This document shows positions 1 to 8,662 of a stretch of 64,000 nt of DNA, piece by piece. The stretch covers positions 1,116,001 through 1,180,000 of the forward strand of contig NZ_CP137552.1 of assembly GCF_039691755.1 (NCBI RefSeq), given 5' to 3'. The notes under the pieces were generated by a model. It had not been told where the DNA came from. It did not search any database and worked only from the letters and a program-made list of their open reading frames with translations. The translations under genes were made by a program, and so were the position numbers. Position 1 is the first letter of the stretch; the number at the start of each line of letters is the position of its first letter. The stretch is from Halomonas sp. Bachu 37 (GTDB taxonomy: Bacteria; Pseudomonadota; Gammaproteobacteria; Pseudomonadales; Halomonadaceae).

Positions 1-472
1 GGGCGGGAGTCAGCCAGACCAGACCGTTCTCGGCATCGCGTTCACGCACGGTGTTATAGGCTTGTTCAGCATCGTGCCAGACGTCGCTGTCGCTCATGTC
101 GAAGAAAAAGGCGCCGTTACCGGTATATTCCGGATAGAGGTCGATATCGCCGGTTTCCAGCGCGCCGCGAACAATACTGGTCGCGCCCAGCTGCAAGCGA
201 TCTTCCGTTTCGATGCCTTCCTTTTCCAGCGCCTGAATGATCAGCTCGCCAAGGACTGCTCCTTCGGTGTCGATCTTGGAAGAGACAACCACTGGATCCT
301 CGGCATGAGCCTGGGAGGCGACGCCTAATGCAGCGCAGGACAGCATCGCCACCGACCACCGGGCGAATGAAGATCGAGCGGGGGCTGGTGAGCCGGGGGA
401 GCATGAGAAATAGTGAGGGTGACGATGAGAAGAACGAAAAGCGGAGGCTAATGGTTTGATAGAAAAGGACAT
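1..472 (-). CDS. osmF: OsmF/YehZ-type glycine betaine ABC transporter substrate-binding protein (3' part missing)
   Basis: Translating the minus strand gives an N-terminal leader ending around ASQAHA, then the mature start EDPVVVSSKIDTEG and later LYPEYTGNGAFFF. These closely resemble the start of E. coli YehZ/OsmF, the periplasmic binding component of an osmotically induced uptake system for quaternary ammonium compounds. The gene runs off the left edge, so only about 157 codons are present. The ATG at 472 gives a long leader of about 57 residues; an internal GTG or ATG just before AMLSCAALG would give a normal short signal peptide, so the start is uncertain. The transporter's other subunits would lie further left. 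Identification is from family resemblance; the substrate is inferred. Confidence 0.85.
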   Translation of the reverse strand, partial: MSFSIKPLASAFRSSHRHPHYFSCSPGSPAPARSSFARWSVAMLSCAALGVASQAHAEDPVVVSSKIDTEGAVLGELIIQALEKEGIETEDRLQLGATSIVRGALETGDIDLYPEYTGNGAFFFDMSDSDVWHDAEQAYNTVRERDAENGLVWLTPA

Positions 473-515
473 GGCGAATCTCACTCGTTGGCGTGGGTTC
501 ACTCGAGTATAAGAG

Positions 516-563
516 CCGATAGCGTTGATGTCAGATTCGGGCCGAATATTACAACGCTATCGG
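516..563 (-). terminator. Large nested hairpin just downstream of cysS
   Basis: A perfect 12-bp inverted repeat (CCGATAGCGTTG at 516-527 and its complement at 552-563) encloses a second perfect 6-bp inverted repeat (ATTCGG at 535-540, CCGAAT at 542-547). It begins 8 nt after the cysS stop codon and lies between cysS and osmF. A strong T-run is missing, so it may be a factor-assisted terminator or an mRNA 3'-end stabiliser rather than a classic intrinsic terminator. Confidence 0.5.
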
Positions 564-570
564 ATGCTTG

Positions 571-2010
571 CTAGTCGCGGTTGTTCACCGATTCCACGAC
601 CCATTGAGTACCTTCCCGGGAATCCTTCAGAATGATCCCCAGCGCTGCCAGCTCATCGCGAATTCTGTCGGCCATAGCGAAGTCCCGGGCCTTCTTGGCG
701 TCGGCGCGCTGCTGGATTCGAGCTTCGATCTCGGTTTTCTCCAAGGGCAAAGCTTCGCCGCTGCCATGCAGAAAATCCGCCGGAGCTTGTTGCAACAAGC
801 CTAGCACTCCCCCCAACCGTTTGAGCTCACGTGCCAGTTCACGTGCCTGCTCGGGATATTCCGCTCGCACTCGATTGAGCTCACGGGTGAGATCGAACAA
901 GACGGAAAGCGCTTCCGGGGTATTGAAGTCATCGTCCATTACCGCAGTGAAGCGTGATGCATAGTCACTGGAGGACTTTTCTGAAGCCGTATCGCCTGAA
1001 GGGGCTTCGTTCGATCCCGCTGGCCTATCCAGTTCCACTTCGTTCAGGGCGTTATAGAAGCGCTCCAGCGACTTGCGAGCTTCCGCCAGTGCCTCCGGCG
1101 CGTAATTGATGGGGCTTCGATAATGGCTCGCCACCAGCAGGTAACGCACCACTTCCGGGTCATGCTCGGCCAGCACCTCGCGAATGGTGAAAAAGTTGCC
1201 CAAGGACTTGGACATCTTTTCCTGGCTGACTCTGACCGCACCGGCATGCATCCAGGTGTTGACGTAGGTCTTGCCAGTGGCGGCTTCGCTCTGGGCAATC
1301 TCGTTTTCGTGATGGGGAAAGGTAAGATCCGGCCCCCCGCCGTGAATATCGAACGTATCGCCCAGGCAGCACGTGGACATCGCCGAGCATTCGATATGCC
1401 AGCCGGGACGACCCTCGCCCCAAGGCGATGGCCAACTGGCCTCATCGGGCTTGGCGGATTTCCACAACACGAAGTCCAGCGGATCTTCCTTGTGCTCGTC
1501 CACCTCGACTCGTGCCCCCGAGCGCATGGCGTCGAGGTCGCGATTGTTCAGCTTGCCGTAGTCGGCGAACTTGCGAACCCGATAGTAGACATCGCCATTT
1601 TTCGCGGCATAGGCAAAGCCCTTGTCTATCAGCGTCTCGATCATGGCGATGATTTCATTGATATGCCCGGTCGCACGAGGCTCATCCGAGGGTGGAAGGA
1701 CATTCAGACGCGCTTCGTCTTCATGCATCGCATCCACCATGCGCTCGGTCAAGGAGGTGATGGTCTCGCCGTTTTCGCTCGCCCGCTTGAGTATCTTGTC
1801 GTCGATATCGGTGATATTGCGTACATAGGTGACATCCCAGCCGCGCCAGCGCAGATAGCGGGTGATCACATCGAACGCCACCATCACCCGGGCATGGCCC
1901 AGGTGGCAGTAATCGTAAACCGTCATGCCGCACACATACATGCTGATCTTGCCGGCCACCAGCGGAGTAAAGGGTTCCTTGCGTCGCGTTAGCGTGTTGT
2001 AAATCTGCAT
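571..2010 (-). CDS. cysS: Cysteinyl-tRNA synthetase
   Basis: Class I aminoacyl-tRNA synthetase that charges tRNA-Cys in the cytoplasm. The 479-residue length is usual for the bacterial enzyme. Visible signatures are the zinc ligand Cys in YVCGMTVYD near residue 27, the HIGH-type motif HLGH near 36-39, the GWHIECSAM zinc-site segment, and KMSKS near 270. Two ATG codons sit at 2013 and 2010. The second is preferred because the GGAG at its 5' side is then 5 nt away and the protein starts MQIYNTLTR like its relatives. It follows glnS after 11 nt, so the two synthetases are very likely co-transcribed, with the nested hairpin after the stop ending the unit. Confidence 0.97.
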   Translation of the reverse strand: MQIYNTLTRRKEPFTPLVAGKISMYVCGMTVYDYCHLGHARVMVAFDVITRYLRWRGWDVTYVRNITDIDDKILKRASENGETITSLTERMVDAMHEDEARLNVLPPSDEPRATGHINEIIAMIETLIDKGFAYAAKNGDVYYRVRKFADYGKLNNRDLDAMRSGARVEVDEHKEDPLDFVLWKSAKPDEASWPSPWGEGRPGWHIECSAMSTCCLGDTFDIHGGGPDLTFPHHENEIAQSEAATGKTYVNTWMHAGAVRVSQEKMSKSLGNFFTIREVLAEHDPEVVRYLLVASHYRSPINYAPEALAEARKSLERFYNALNEVELDRPAGSNEAPSGDTASEKSSSDYASRFTAVMDDDFNTPEALSVLFDLTRELNRVRAEYPEQARELARELKRLGGVLGLLQQAPADFLHGSGEALPLEKTEIEARIQQRADAKKARDFAMADRIRDELAALGIILKDSREGTQWVVESVNNRD

Positions 2011-2021
2011 CATCGCTCCAC

Positions 2022-3701
2022 TCAGCCTTTCTTCTTGATCTTGGCCCAGCTGTCCTTCAATCCGACAGTGCGGTTGAAAACCAGTTTTCCCGCTTGGCTT
2101 GCATAGCGATCGGCACAGAAATAGCCCACACGCTCGAACTGAAAGCGGGATTCGGCAGCCGCGTCAGCCAGGCTTGGCTCGCCGATGGCCTGGCACACGC
2201 TCAATGATTCGGGGTTGAGATGATCGAGAAAATCCGCATCCTTGTCACGGTCGGGCTGCTCCACCATGAACAAGTTGTCATACAGACGAACTTCCATCGG
2301 CACGCCATGGCTGGCGCTGACCCAATGGATGACCCCCTTGACCTTGCGCCCTTCCGGATTCTTGCCCAGGGTGTCGAAATCGACCGAACAGCGCAGCTCC
2401 TCGATGTCGCCTGAGTCGTTCTTGATCACTTCGTCGCAACGGATGACGTAGCTATTGCGCAACCGGACTTCCTTGCCCGGAGCGAGACGGAAGAACTTTT
2501 TCGGCGGCTCTTCCATGAAGTCGTCGCTATCGATCCACAGCTCACGGGTAAACGGCACCTTGCGCACCGGCATATCGTCCCGCGCGGGATGGCCGGGCAC
2601 CTCGTAGACCTCTTCATGATCCTCGTCGACATTGGTAAGCACCACCTTGAGCGGCTTGAGCACGCACATGGCCCGGGGCGCGTTGTCCTCGAGATCCGAA
2701 CGAATCGCGTGGGTCAGCATGGCCATTTCCACCAGGCCGCCGTCGGCACGAGTCACGCCGATCATTTCGCAGAACTTGCGCAGCGACGCCGGTGTGTAAC
2801 CACGGCGACGCATTCCGGAAATCGTCGGCATCCGTGGATCGTCCCAGCCGTCGACGATTCCATTGTCGACCAGAAGCTTCAGCTTGCGCTTCGAGGTCAG
2901 GGTGTAGTCCAGGTTGAGGCGCGCGAATTCGATCTGCCTCGGCGTGGCAGGCACGGGCAAGTTAGCGAGAAACCACTCGTAGAGCGGGCGATGATCTTCG
3001 AACTCCAGAGTACAGATGGAGTGCGTCACCCCCTCGATGGCATCCGACTGACCGTGGGTGAAATCATAGGAAGGGTAGATCTTCCAGGCGTCCCCGGTCT
3101 GGTGGTGCCGAGCATGGCGAATGCGATACAGGATGGGGTCACGCAGGTTGATGTTGGGAGACGCCATATCGATTTTGGCACGCAGGACCTTCTCCCCTTC
3201 GGCAAACTCGCCGCGACGCATGCGCTCTAGTAGGTCCAGGTTCTCATCGGCACTGCGGTCGCGATAAGGGCTCGGTTTGCCCGGCTCGGTCAGGGTGCCG
3301 CGATATTCGCGAATCTCGTCCGGCGTGAGGTCATCGACGTACGCCTTGTCTTCGCGTATCAGATGCTGCGCCCAGGCATACAGTTGCTCGAAATAGTCGG
3401 AAGCAAACCGCACCTTGCCCGCCCATTCGAATCCCAGCCAGGTGACATCCTCCTTGATGGCATCGATATAGGCCTGCTCTTCCTTTGCAGGATTGGTGTC
3501 GTCAAAGCGTAGATGACACTCACCACCGAACTTTTCGGCCAGCCCGAAGTTCAAGCAGATGGATTTAGCATGGCCGATATGCAGAAAGCCGTTAGGCTCG
3601 GGGGGGAAGCGTGTCACGATCTTGGCGACTTTACCTGTCTCGATCTCTTCACGTACCTGGTTACGAATGAAATTCGGCGCGCTGGTGGTCTCGGTGCTCA
3701 T
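2022..3701 (-). CDS. glnS: Glutaminyl-tRNA synthetase
   Basis: Class I synthetase that charges tRNA-Gln directly, making the GatCAB transamidation route unnecessary for Gln. The protein has 559 residues (E. coli enzyme about 554). It shows [15 protein letters not shown] with HIGH at residues 41-44, the KMSKS counterpart TSKRKL, and the typical [16 protein letters not shown] stretch, followed by the beta-barrel anticodon-binding domain. The ATG at 3701 lacks a strong Shine-Dalgarno sequence. It is the first gene of a glnS-cysS unit and is divergent from ppiB across about 160 nt that holds a TATAAT box facing glnS. Confidence 0.97.
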   Translation of the reverse strand: MSTETTSAPNFIRNQVREEIETGKVAKIVTRFPPEPNGFLHIGHAKSICLNFGLAEKFGGECHLRFDDTNPAKEEQAYIDAIKEDVTWLGFEWAGKVRFASDYFEQLYAWAQHLIREDKAYVDDLTPDEIREYRGTLTEPGKPSPYRDRSADENLDLLERMRRGEFAEGEKVLRAKIDMASPNINLRDPILYRIRHARHHQTGDAWKIYPSYDFTHGQSDAIEGVTHSICTLEFEDHRPLYEWFLANLPVPATPRQIEFARLNLDYTLTSKRKLKLLVDNGIVDGWDDPRMPTISGMRRRGYTPASLRKFCEMIGVTRADGGLVEMAMLTHAIRSDLEDNAPRAMCVLKPLKVVLTNVDEDHEEVYEVPGHPARDDMPVRKVPFTRELWIDSDDFMEEPPKKFFRLAPGKEVRLRNSYVIRCDEVIKNDSGDIEELRCSVDFDTLGKNPEGRKVKGVIHWVSASHGVPMEVRLYDNLFMVEQPDRDKDADFLDHLNPESLSVCQAIGEPSLADAAAESRFQFERVGYFCADRYASQAGKLVFNRTVGLKDSWAKIKKKG

Positions 3702-3800
3702 GGTGTCTGCAGGAACCTCATGTGGTTGGCGTGCCCGTCGTTCGGCGCGTATGAATTTGCATCGGCTATCGATGACTTCGCGACAGAAGGCAAAACAGCT

Positions 3801-3831
3801 ATTATAACGTGCCCCCGATGCACAGCGCCAA
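3801..3831 (-). promoter_or_regulatory. Candidate sigma70 promoter for glnS-cysS
   Basis: On the minus strand a perfect -10 box TATAAT lies at 3801-3806. A TTGGCG -35 candidate lies at 3826-3831, with a 19-nt spacer that is longer than ideal. It sits about 100 nt upstream of the glnS ATG in the glnS/ppiB divergent gap. Evidence is by motif only. Confidence 0.4.
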
Positions 3832-3863
3832 GGCGAGTGCCTTTATTGAACAGGAATTTACCC

Positions 3864-4364
3864 ATGATTGTATTACAAACCACCCATGGTGAGATCACCA
3901 TCGCACTGAACCATGAAAAAGCGCCTGCCACTGCTGCCAACTTCGAACAGTATGTCAGGGATGGCTTCTATGACGGCACCCTATTCCACCGGGTTATCGA
4001 TGGTTTCATGATACAGGGCGGCGGGTTTGACCAGGATTTCAATCAAAAAAGCACCCGCGAGCCGATCGAGAACGAGGCGGATAACGGCTTGAAGAATACC
4101 TACGGCACTGTCGCCATGGCTCGCACTCAGGATCCTCACTCCGCTACTGCCCAGTTCTTCATCAACGTGGGTGATAATAGTTTCCTCGACCACACCGGCA
4201 AGAGCCTGCAGGGCTGGGGTTATGCAGTATTCGGTGAGGTCGTCGACGGCCTGGACGTGGTGGAATCGATCAAGGGAGTCGATACGACACGCCGCGGCAT
4301 GCATGCCGATGTGCCCGCCGAAGATGTTATCATCGAAAAAGCTTACATCAAGGAAGACGAATAG
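3864..4364 (+). CDS. ppiB: Cytoplasmic cyclophilin-type peptidyl-prolyl isomerase
   Basis: Cyclophilin that catalyses cis-trans isomerisation of X-Pro bonds during folding. The 166-residue protein has no signal peptide, matching cytoplasmic PpiB rather than periplasmic PpiA. Signatures are [13 protein letters not shown] (catalytic Arg), the [18 protein letters not shown] active-site strand, and [15 protein letters not shown]. The open frame extends upstream to 3513, but that part overlaps glnS. The ATG at 3864, preceded by CAGGAA, starts [11 protein letters not shown] like known cyclophilins and is chosen. It is followed after 12 nt by lpxH, the same neighbour pair as in enterobacteria and pseudomonads, indicating a two-gene operon. 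Confidence 0.95.
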   Translation: MIVLQTTHGEITIALNHEKAPATAANFEQYVRDGFYDGTLFHRVIDGFMIQGGGFDQDFNQKSTREPIENEADNGLKNTYGTVAMARTQDPHSATAQFFINVGDNSFLDHTGKSLQGWGYAVFGEVVDGLDVVESIKGVDTTRRGMHADVPAEDVIIEKAYIKEDE

Positions 4365-4376
4365 ACCGGGAGTGTT

Positions 4377-5159
4377 ATGCACACCTTGCTGATTGCGGAT
4401 CTCCACCTTGATACCACCACCCCTGATATCACTCAGGGGTTTCTGCGCTACCTTGAACATACTGCCAGCGGTGCCGAGGCCCTGTTAATTCTCGGCGATC
4501 TATTCGATGCCTGGATTGGCGACGACCTGCTCGATTTGCAGGACGATCCCAAGGCGGAGCTCGCCAGGCAGGTTATCGAGGCACTGGAGAAACTTACCCA
4601 CCAGGACACCAAGCTGTACTTCATGCACGGCAACCGGGATTTCCTGCTGGGTGAACGATTCATTCAGGCATGTAACGGCACCCTGCTTGCCGAACCGGCT
4701 GAGCTCGAGCTGGAAGGTACGCCTCTGGTGGTATTGCATGGCGATAGCCTATGCACCCGAGACGAGGCTTACATGCAGTTTCGACAACAGGCACGGGACC
4801 CGGCCTGGCAAGCCCAGATACTCGCGCTTCCCATCGAGCAGCGCCTGGAGCTGGCCAAAAGCCTGCGCCTGCAATCGGGCGAGGCTAACGCCAACAAGGC
4901 GGATGCGATCATGGACGTCACCCCGGCGGAAGTGGAACGCTGCATGAGCGAGCATGGCGTCGTGACCATGATCCATGGCCATACTCACCGGCCGTACGTG
5001 CATGATCTGACGATGGAAGGCGTACCCGCCAAGCGGTATGTACTGGGCGACTGGGACAATGAGCATGGTTGGGATATCGTGCTGGACGATGCTATAGCGC
5101 ATCCTGAGCCCCGATTACGCCAGTTCCCACTGCATTCACCTCCAGATCCCGCGGGTTAA
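4377..5159 (+). CDS. lpxH: UDP-2,3-diacylglucosamine diphosphatase (lipid A biosynthesis)
   Basis: Hydrolyses UDP-2,3-diacylglucosamine to lipid X and UMP, the fourth step of lipid A synthesis, at the inner face of the cytoplasmic membrane. It is a calcineurin-like metallophosphoesterase. The metal-binding motifs appear in order: DLHLD near the N-terminus, GDLFDAWIGDD, GNRDF, HGDSLCTRD and HGHTHRP. The length of 260 residues is slightly above the roughly 240 of E. coli LpxH. It lies directly after ppiB and ends convergently with the CobW-type GTPase gene. Confidence 0.95.
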   Translation: MHTLLIADLHLDTTTPDITQGFLRYLEHTASGAEALLILGDLFDAWIGDDLLDLQDDPKAELARQVIEALEKLTHQDTKLYFMHGNRDFLLGERFIQACNGTLLAEPAELELEGTPLVVLHGDSLCTRDEAYMQFRQQARDPAWQAQILALPIEQRLELAKSLRLQSGEANANKADAIMDVTPAEVERCMSEHGVVTMIHGHTHRPYVHDLTMEGVPAKRYVLGDWDNEHGWDIVLDDAIAHPEPRLRQFPLHSPPDPAG

Positions 5160-5231
5160 ATCCCGCCGCGCAACTGGCCTTTTACAAGCGATTTTTTATA
5201 GTGTCGCGTCAGGATTGCATGCCTGGTGGTT

Positions 5232-6251
5232 TCAGGTGATTTGACAGGCTTGCACTTGGGCCAGGATAGTTTGCTGACAGATCGTTTCCCCGCTCTCGGC
5301 AATCAGCTCGATACGAGAGTCCTGGCGCCAGCTGGTCGGCCCTAACCGTGCCAATCCTTCGCTCCAATTATAGATCTGCCAACCATCCGCCGTGTGAAGC
5401 ACGGCCTTGATTCTCCTCACTCCGCTCAACCCGGCAAAATAGTTCACCAGATGGTCTAGATCCCAGTGCAGTGAGCGGTGAAAGCGAATCCCCAGACTGA
5501 CATGCTCCAGACCTCGTGAAATCTCACAGACGGGATTCTCGGGTGTCGGCTGCACGGCCTCCATCTCGTCGAGCATTATCAAAGGTGCATGGCGATGTTG
5601 CGGTGGGATGGAACGAGCGTCTGCATGCCCTGGTCCCGATGGCGGGTATTTCCCACTCGACTGGCTATTCAACAGTAGATGAATGGGCAGTCGCCCGCGG
5701 GACGTTTCAGCCACCCATTTACGTCGCGGCCAGAGCTGCTCGAGATATTGCCTGGCCATGGCGAGCTGCTGGTCGGTAGCCATGTCGAACATGGTCAGCA
5801 CCACGGCATCCGCCATTTCAATCTGGTCGTGGAACGTGGCGCTTTTCTGAGAACGTGCATCGTCCAGACGGCGCGGGTCCATGAGTGCAATGACATCCTG
5901 TACATCCAGCACCATGCGGAATGTCTCACCCATCAGCAGTTCCAGCAGACCGGCCGGATGACCCAATCCCGACGGCTCGATAATCAAGCGATCCGGCTGG
6001 TGACGCCGGATCACTTCGACCAGGCTCACCTGAAGCACGAAAGCCAACTGGCAGCATAGACAACCGCCTGGAAGCCCCTTGATGACCACGTCGTCGCGAT
6101 GAACGAACATGGCCTGGTCGATCCCGACCCGACCAAATTCGTTGACTACAATCACCCATTTTTCATGGTCGGGCTTCTGCTCGATCAATTCCTGGATCAG
6201 TGTTGTCTTGCCGCTACCCAGAAAGCCGGTGATGATATGAACGGGAAGCAT
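5232..6251 (-). CDS. CobW/YjiA-family (COG0523) metal-trafficking GTPase
   Basis: G3E P-loop GTPase of the COG0523 group, whose members handle zinc, cobalt or nitrile hydratase metal centres. The Walker A GFLGSGKTT is at residues 9-17, the metal-binding CxCC motif in GGCLCCQ at 64-67, and a CobW C-terminal domain covers roughly the last 90 residues. The base-recognition motif, normally NKxD or TKxD, reads TMFD here, which is unusual. The ATG at 6251 overlaps the ppiD stop as TGATG, implying translational coupling, so it is preferred over the TTG one codon upstream. The specific metal or client cannot be told from sequence, and no Zur or cobalamin genes lie nearby. Confidence 0.85.
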   Translation of the reverse strand: MLPVHIITGFLGSGKTTLIQELIEQKPDHEKWVIVVNEFGRVGIDQAMFVHRDDVVIKGLPGGCLCCQLAFVLQVSLVEVIRRHQPDRLIIEPSGLGHPAGLLELLMGETFRMVLDVQDVIALMDPRRLDDARSQKSATFHDQIEMADAVVLTMFDMATDQQLAMARQYLEQLWPRRKWVAETSRGRLPIHLLLNSQSSGKYPPSGPGHADARSIPPQHRHAPLIMLDEMEAVQPTPENPVCEISRGLEHVSLGIRFHRSLHWDLDHLVNYFAGLSGVRRIKAVLHTADGWQIYNWSEGLARLGPTSWRQDSRIELIAESGETICQQTILAQVQACQIT

Positions 6252-8074
6252 CAACGCCTTTCGATAGAAGCTTCGCTACGCAGATCATCGACCAGGCCCT
6301 GGATTATCGCTTGAGCTCTTAGCTGACGGGCCATGCGCGAAACGAAAGATTCCACTTGCTCATCCGGATCACCGACTACCACTTCGTCGAGCGCGATCAG
6401 AGCCACACCCTCGGCAGTCGCCACGTGACCATAGCGGGTTTCGCCATCCGCTGGATGAGGCAAGCGAAAGGCAGCGTCGACAATCGCGCGTGCCACTCCG
6501 GTTTGCGTATCGCGCCCCACTCTTTCGGCCTGCTGCCATTGCAAATCGAGTAATTCATCTTCATTCAAGCGAGCGATAAGCGCTTCCGCCTGGTCACGCA
6601 GCATCGACTCCTCTCGCTGAGCCAGCAAGGAAGCACGAACTTCATCGCGCACTTCATCGAGAGGAGGTAACGCCGCTTCCCGATGTTCCGCTACCCGCAG
6701 TACCATGCGGCGGTCTTCGTCGAGCTCGATGACTTCGCTGTTATATCCCTCTTCCAGCACTTCGTCATTGAAGGCGGCATCCATTACTCCGGGTTCGGAA
6801 AGTACGCCCTCGCCCTGTGCGTTACGGGACAGCCATTGACTGGTATGCAGCTCCAGTCCGATATCGTCGGCGACACTCGCCAGATCATCAGCGGCAAAAC
6901 TGTCATCGATCAACTGCTGTACACGCTGATTGAACTCACCATCCACTTCGCTCAATGCGGCAACATTGCGCAGGTCATCTCTCATCTCTTCGAATGACAG
7001 ACGATCCAGTTCGGTTACTTGCAACAGGTGAAACGCTTCATCCATCTCGACGATATCCGAGGTCTGCCCCTCCTCGAGAGCAAATGCGGCTTCATCGAAG
7101 GCTTCGCCAAAGAAGCCTCGCCCTATCACACCAAGATCGCCGCCATTTTCCGCGCTGGTGGTGTCGTCGGAATACATGGCTGCCACATCAGCAAAGCCTT
7201 CACCCCGGGACAGCTCCTGCTGCGCCTGCTCGATACGTTCCCGTGCTTCTTCCCGATTCCGTTCGCCGCTGAACTCCACCATGATATGCGCCACGCGACG
7301 ATCCGCATCTTGCGTCTGCTCACGCCAGGTTTCGCGCAATTGCGCTTCGCTGAGCTCGATATCGTCCGCCATTTCCTGGCGATCGACCACCACATATTCC
7401 ACACGTACCTGCTCCGGGCGACGATAGCGCTCGCTATGTTCCTCATAGTAGGCTGCAAGGTCGTCTTCGCTGATGCTGGGCTCTTCATCCAGCTCCTCGG
7501 GAGTCAGTACTAGATAGCGAAAGCTACGCTGCTGACGCTGCAGCTCGGCGAGCCTCTCTTCTTCCCCTGGCAGGGTAAAATCGCTTGCCGCAAGCCCTTG
7601 CTGCAGTTGCTGACGTTTGATATCGACCCGCAGCTCATTGCGAAACGAGAGCGGTGTATAACCGGCACTCGATAACCGGTTACGGAATATCTCGGAAGAG
7701 AAACGGCCGTCCTGATCCTGAAATTCCGGCAAACCGACGATCAGTTGGTCCAACTGCTCTTCGGAAACATGAATGCCGCCCTCTTCGGCATATTGCGTCA
7801 GCAGGCGCTCGGTAACCAACTCCTCCAGCACCTGATTGCGCAGTTCGCGCTCCTGCTCGGGGGGTACCTGGCCGGAGCGAAGAGCACGCTGCACTTCAAG
7901 CTCCACCTCCTGGCGCATGATGGACTCGCCATTAACGCTGGCGACATCATTACTGTCGGTGCCGAACAGGCCGAATAGGGACTCCACACCGAACAGTGCC
8001 ATGGCTGCGACCACGGCCCCCACGATAATTTTTGCGCCCCAGCTTCTGGAACGGTCTCGAATATCTTGCAGCAT
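6251..8074 (-). CDS. ppiD: Periplasmic folding chaperone / peptidyl-prolyl isomerase PpiD
   Basis: SurA-like chaperone anchored in the inner membrane near the Sec translocon, helping newly exported proteins. The protein starts MLQDIRDRSRSWGAKII at the ATG at 8074, followed by one hydrophobic anchor (VVAAMALFG) and an acidic, glutamine- and arginine-rich SurA_N region. A parvulin PPIC domain lies around residues 245-345 (AHIMVEFSGER through GGDLGVIGRG). Its length of 607 residues compares with 623 in E. coli. The open frame extends 21 codons upstream, but that adds a second hydrophobic stretch before the conserved start. It lies just downstream of hupB, as in E. coli. Confidence 0.95.
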   Translation of the reverse strand: MLQDIRDRSRSWGAKIIVGAVVAAMALFGVESLFGLFGTDSNDVASVNGESIMRQEVELEVQRALRSGQVPPEQERELRNQVLEELVTERLLTQYAEEGGIHVSEEQLDQLIVGLPEFQDQDGRFSSEIFRNRLSSAGYTPLSFRNELRVDIKRQQLQQGLAASDFTLPGEEERLAELQRQQRSFRYLVLTPEELDEEPSISEDDLAAYYEEHSERYRRPEQVRVEYVVVDRQEMADDIELSEAQLRETWREQTQDADRRVAHIMVEFSGERNREEARERIEQAQQELSRGEGFADVAAMYSDDTTSAENGGDLGVIGRGFFGEAFDEAAFALEEGQTSDIVEMDEAFHLLQVTELDRLSFEEMRDDLRNVAALSEVDGEFNQRVQQLIDDSFAADDLASVADDIGLELHTSQWLSRNAQGEGVLSEPGVMDAAFNDEVLEEGYNSEVIELDEDRRMVLRVAEHREAALPPLDEVRDEVRASLLAQREESMLRDQAEALIARLNEDELLDLQWQQAERVGRDTQTGVARAIVDAAFRLPHPADGETRYGHVATAEGVALIALDEVVVGDPDEQVESFVSRMARQLRAQAIIQGLVDDLRSEASIERR

Positions 8075-8189
8075 GCTTGCCTCGAACGTACGCAACCCGA
8101 TGTAATAACCTGAGAACAACAGGCCTACAAATAACATGGGCGCACCGCGGAAGCGATGCGCCCATACATGTCATTACCACAAACGCATT

Positions 8190-8462
8190 TTAGTTGACGG
8201 CGTCTTTCAACGCCTTGCCCGCCTTGAAACTAGGCACTTTGGCTGCGCTTATTTCAATTGGCTGTCCGGTTTGCGGGTTGCGTCCCGTACGTGCCGCGCG
8301 CTCTTTGATGGTGAAAGTACCAAAGCCCACAAGTGAAACACTCTCGCCTTTTTTGAGGCTGTCGGTGACGGATTCCACCATGGCATCCAGCGCACGGGTA
8401 GCCGCTGCTTTGGGTATATCGGCAGATGCAGCAATGGCTTCAATCAGCTCGGACTTGTTCAC
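8190..8462 (-). CDS. hupB: DNA-binding protein HU
   Basis: Histone-like protein HU, a small dimeric nucleoid protein that bends DNA. The 90-residue sequence begins with [20 protein letters not shown] and carries the GFGTF turn and the DNA-inserting arm with [10 protein letters not shown]. The start codon is GTG, preceded by AAGGGGTGA at good spacing. A strong promoter lies about 85 nt upstream. The gene order lon-hupB-ppiD on one strand is the conserved arrangement of many gammaproteobacteria. Confidence 0.97.
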   Translation of the reverse strand: MNKSELIEAIAASADIPKAAATRALDAMVESVTDSLKKGESVSLVGFGTFTIKERAARTGRNPQTGQPIEISAAKVPSFKAGKALKDAVN

Positions 8463-8544
8463 ACTTCACCCCTTGACTGTTTCAATAAATGGCTCTGAAC
8501 GGCATGATGACCAGACGATGTTGACGATCACAGCATAGCTGTAT

Positions 8545-8574
8545 TTTATAGCAATGCGATGAAACATCTGTCAA
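8545..8574 (-). promoter_or_regulatory. Sigma70 promoter of hupB
   Basis: The minus strand reads TTGACA (8569-8574), an 18-nt spacer, then TATAAA (8545-8550), close to the consensus. It lies in the 200-nt gap between lon and hupB and points at hupB, as expected for a highly expressed nucleoid protein with its own promoter. Confidence 0.75.
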
Positions 8575-8662
8575 GAAAACATGCCGCAGAATGCCCGCCA
8601 CACAAGGCTTTGGGCTTATAGACTGCTATGAATTAACACAATGGATGTGTAATAAATAGGGC

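Noticed and set aside
1123..1992. 289-codon open frame opposite cysS
   Set aside because: It lies entirely antisense to a well-supported gene, and such long antisense frames are expected in GC-rich coding DNA.
2941..3160. Altered KMSKS motif (TSKRKL) in glnS as a sign of unusual function
   Set aside because: GlnRS enzymes commonly have a non-canonical lysine loop such as MSKRKL or TSKRKL, so this is normal.
2589..3230. 213-codon open frame opposite glnS
   Set aside because: Antisense shadow of glnS with no motif or ribosome site.
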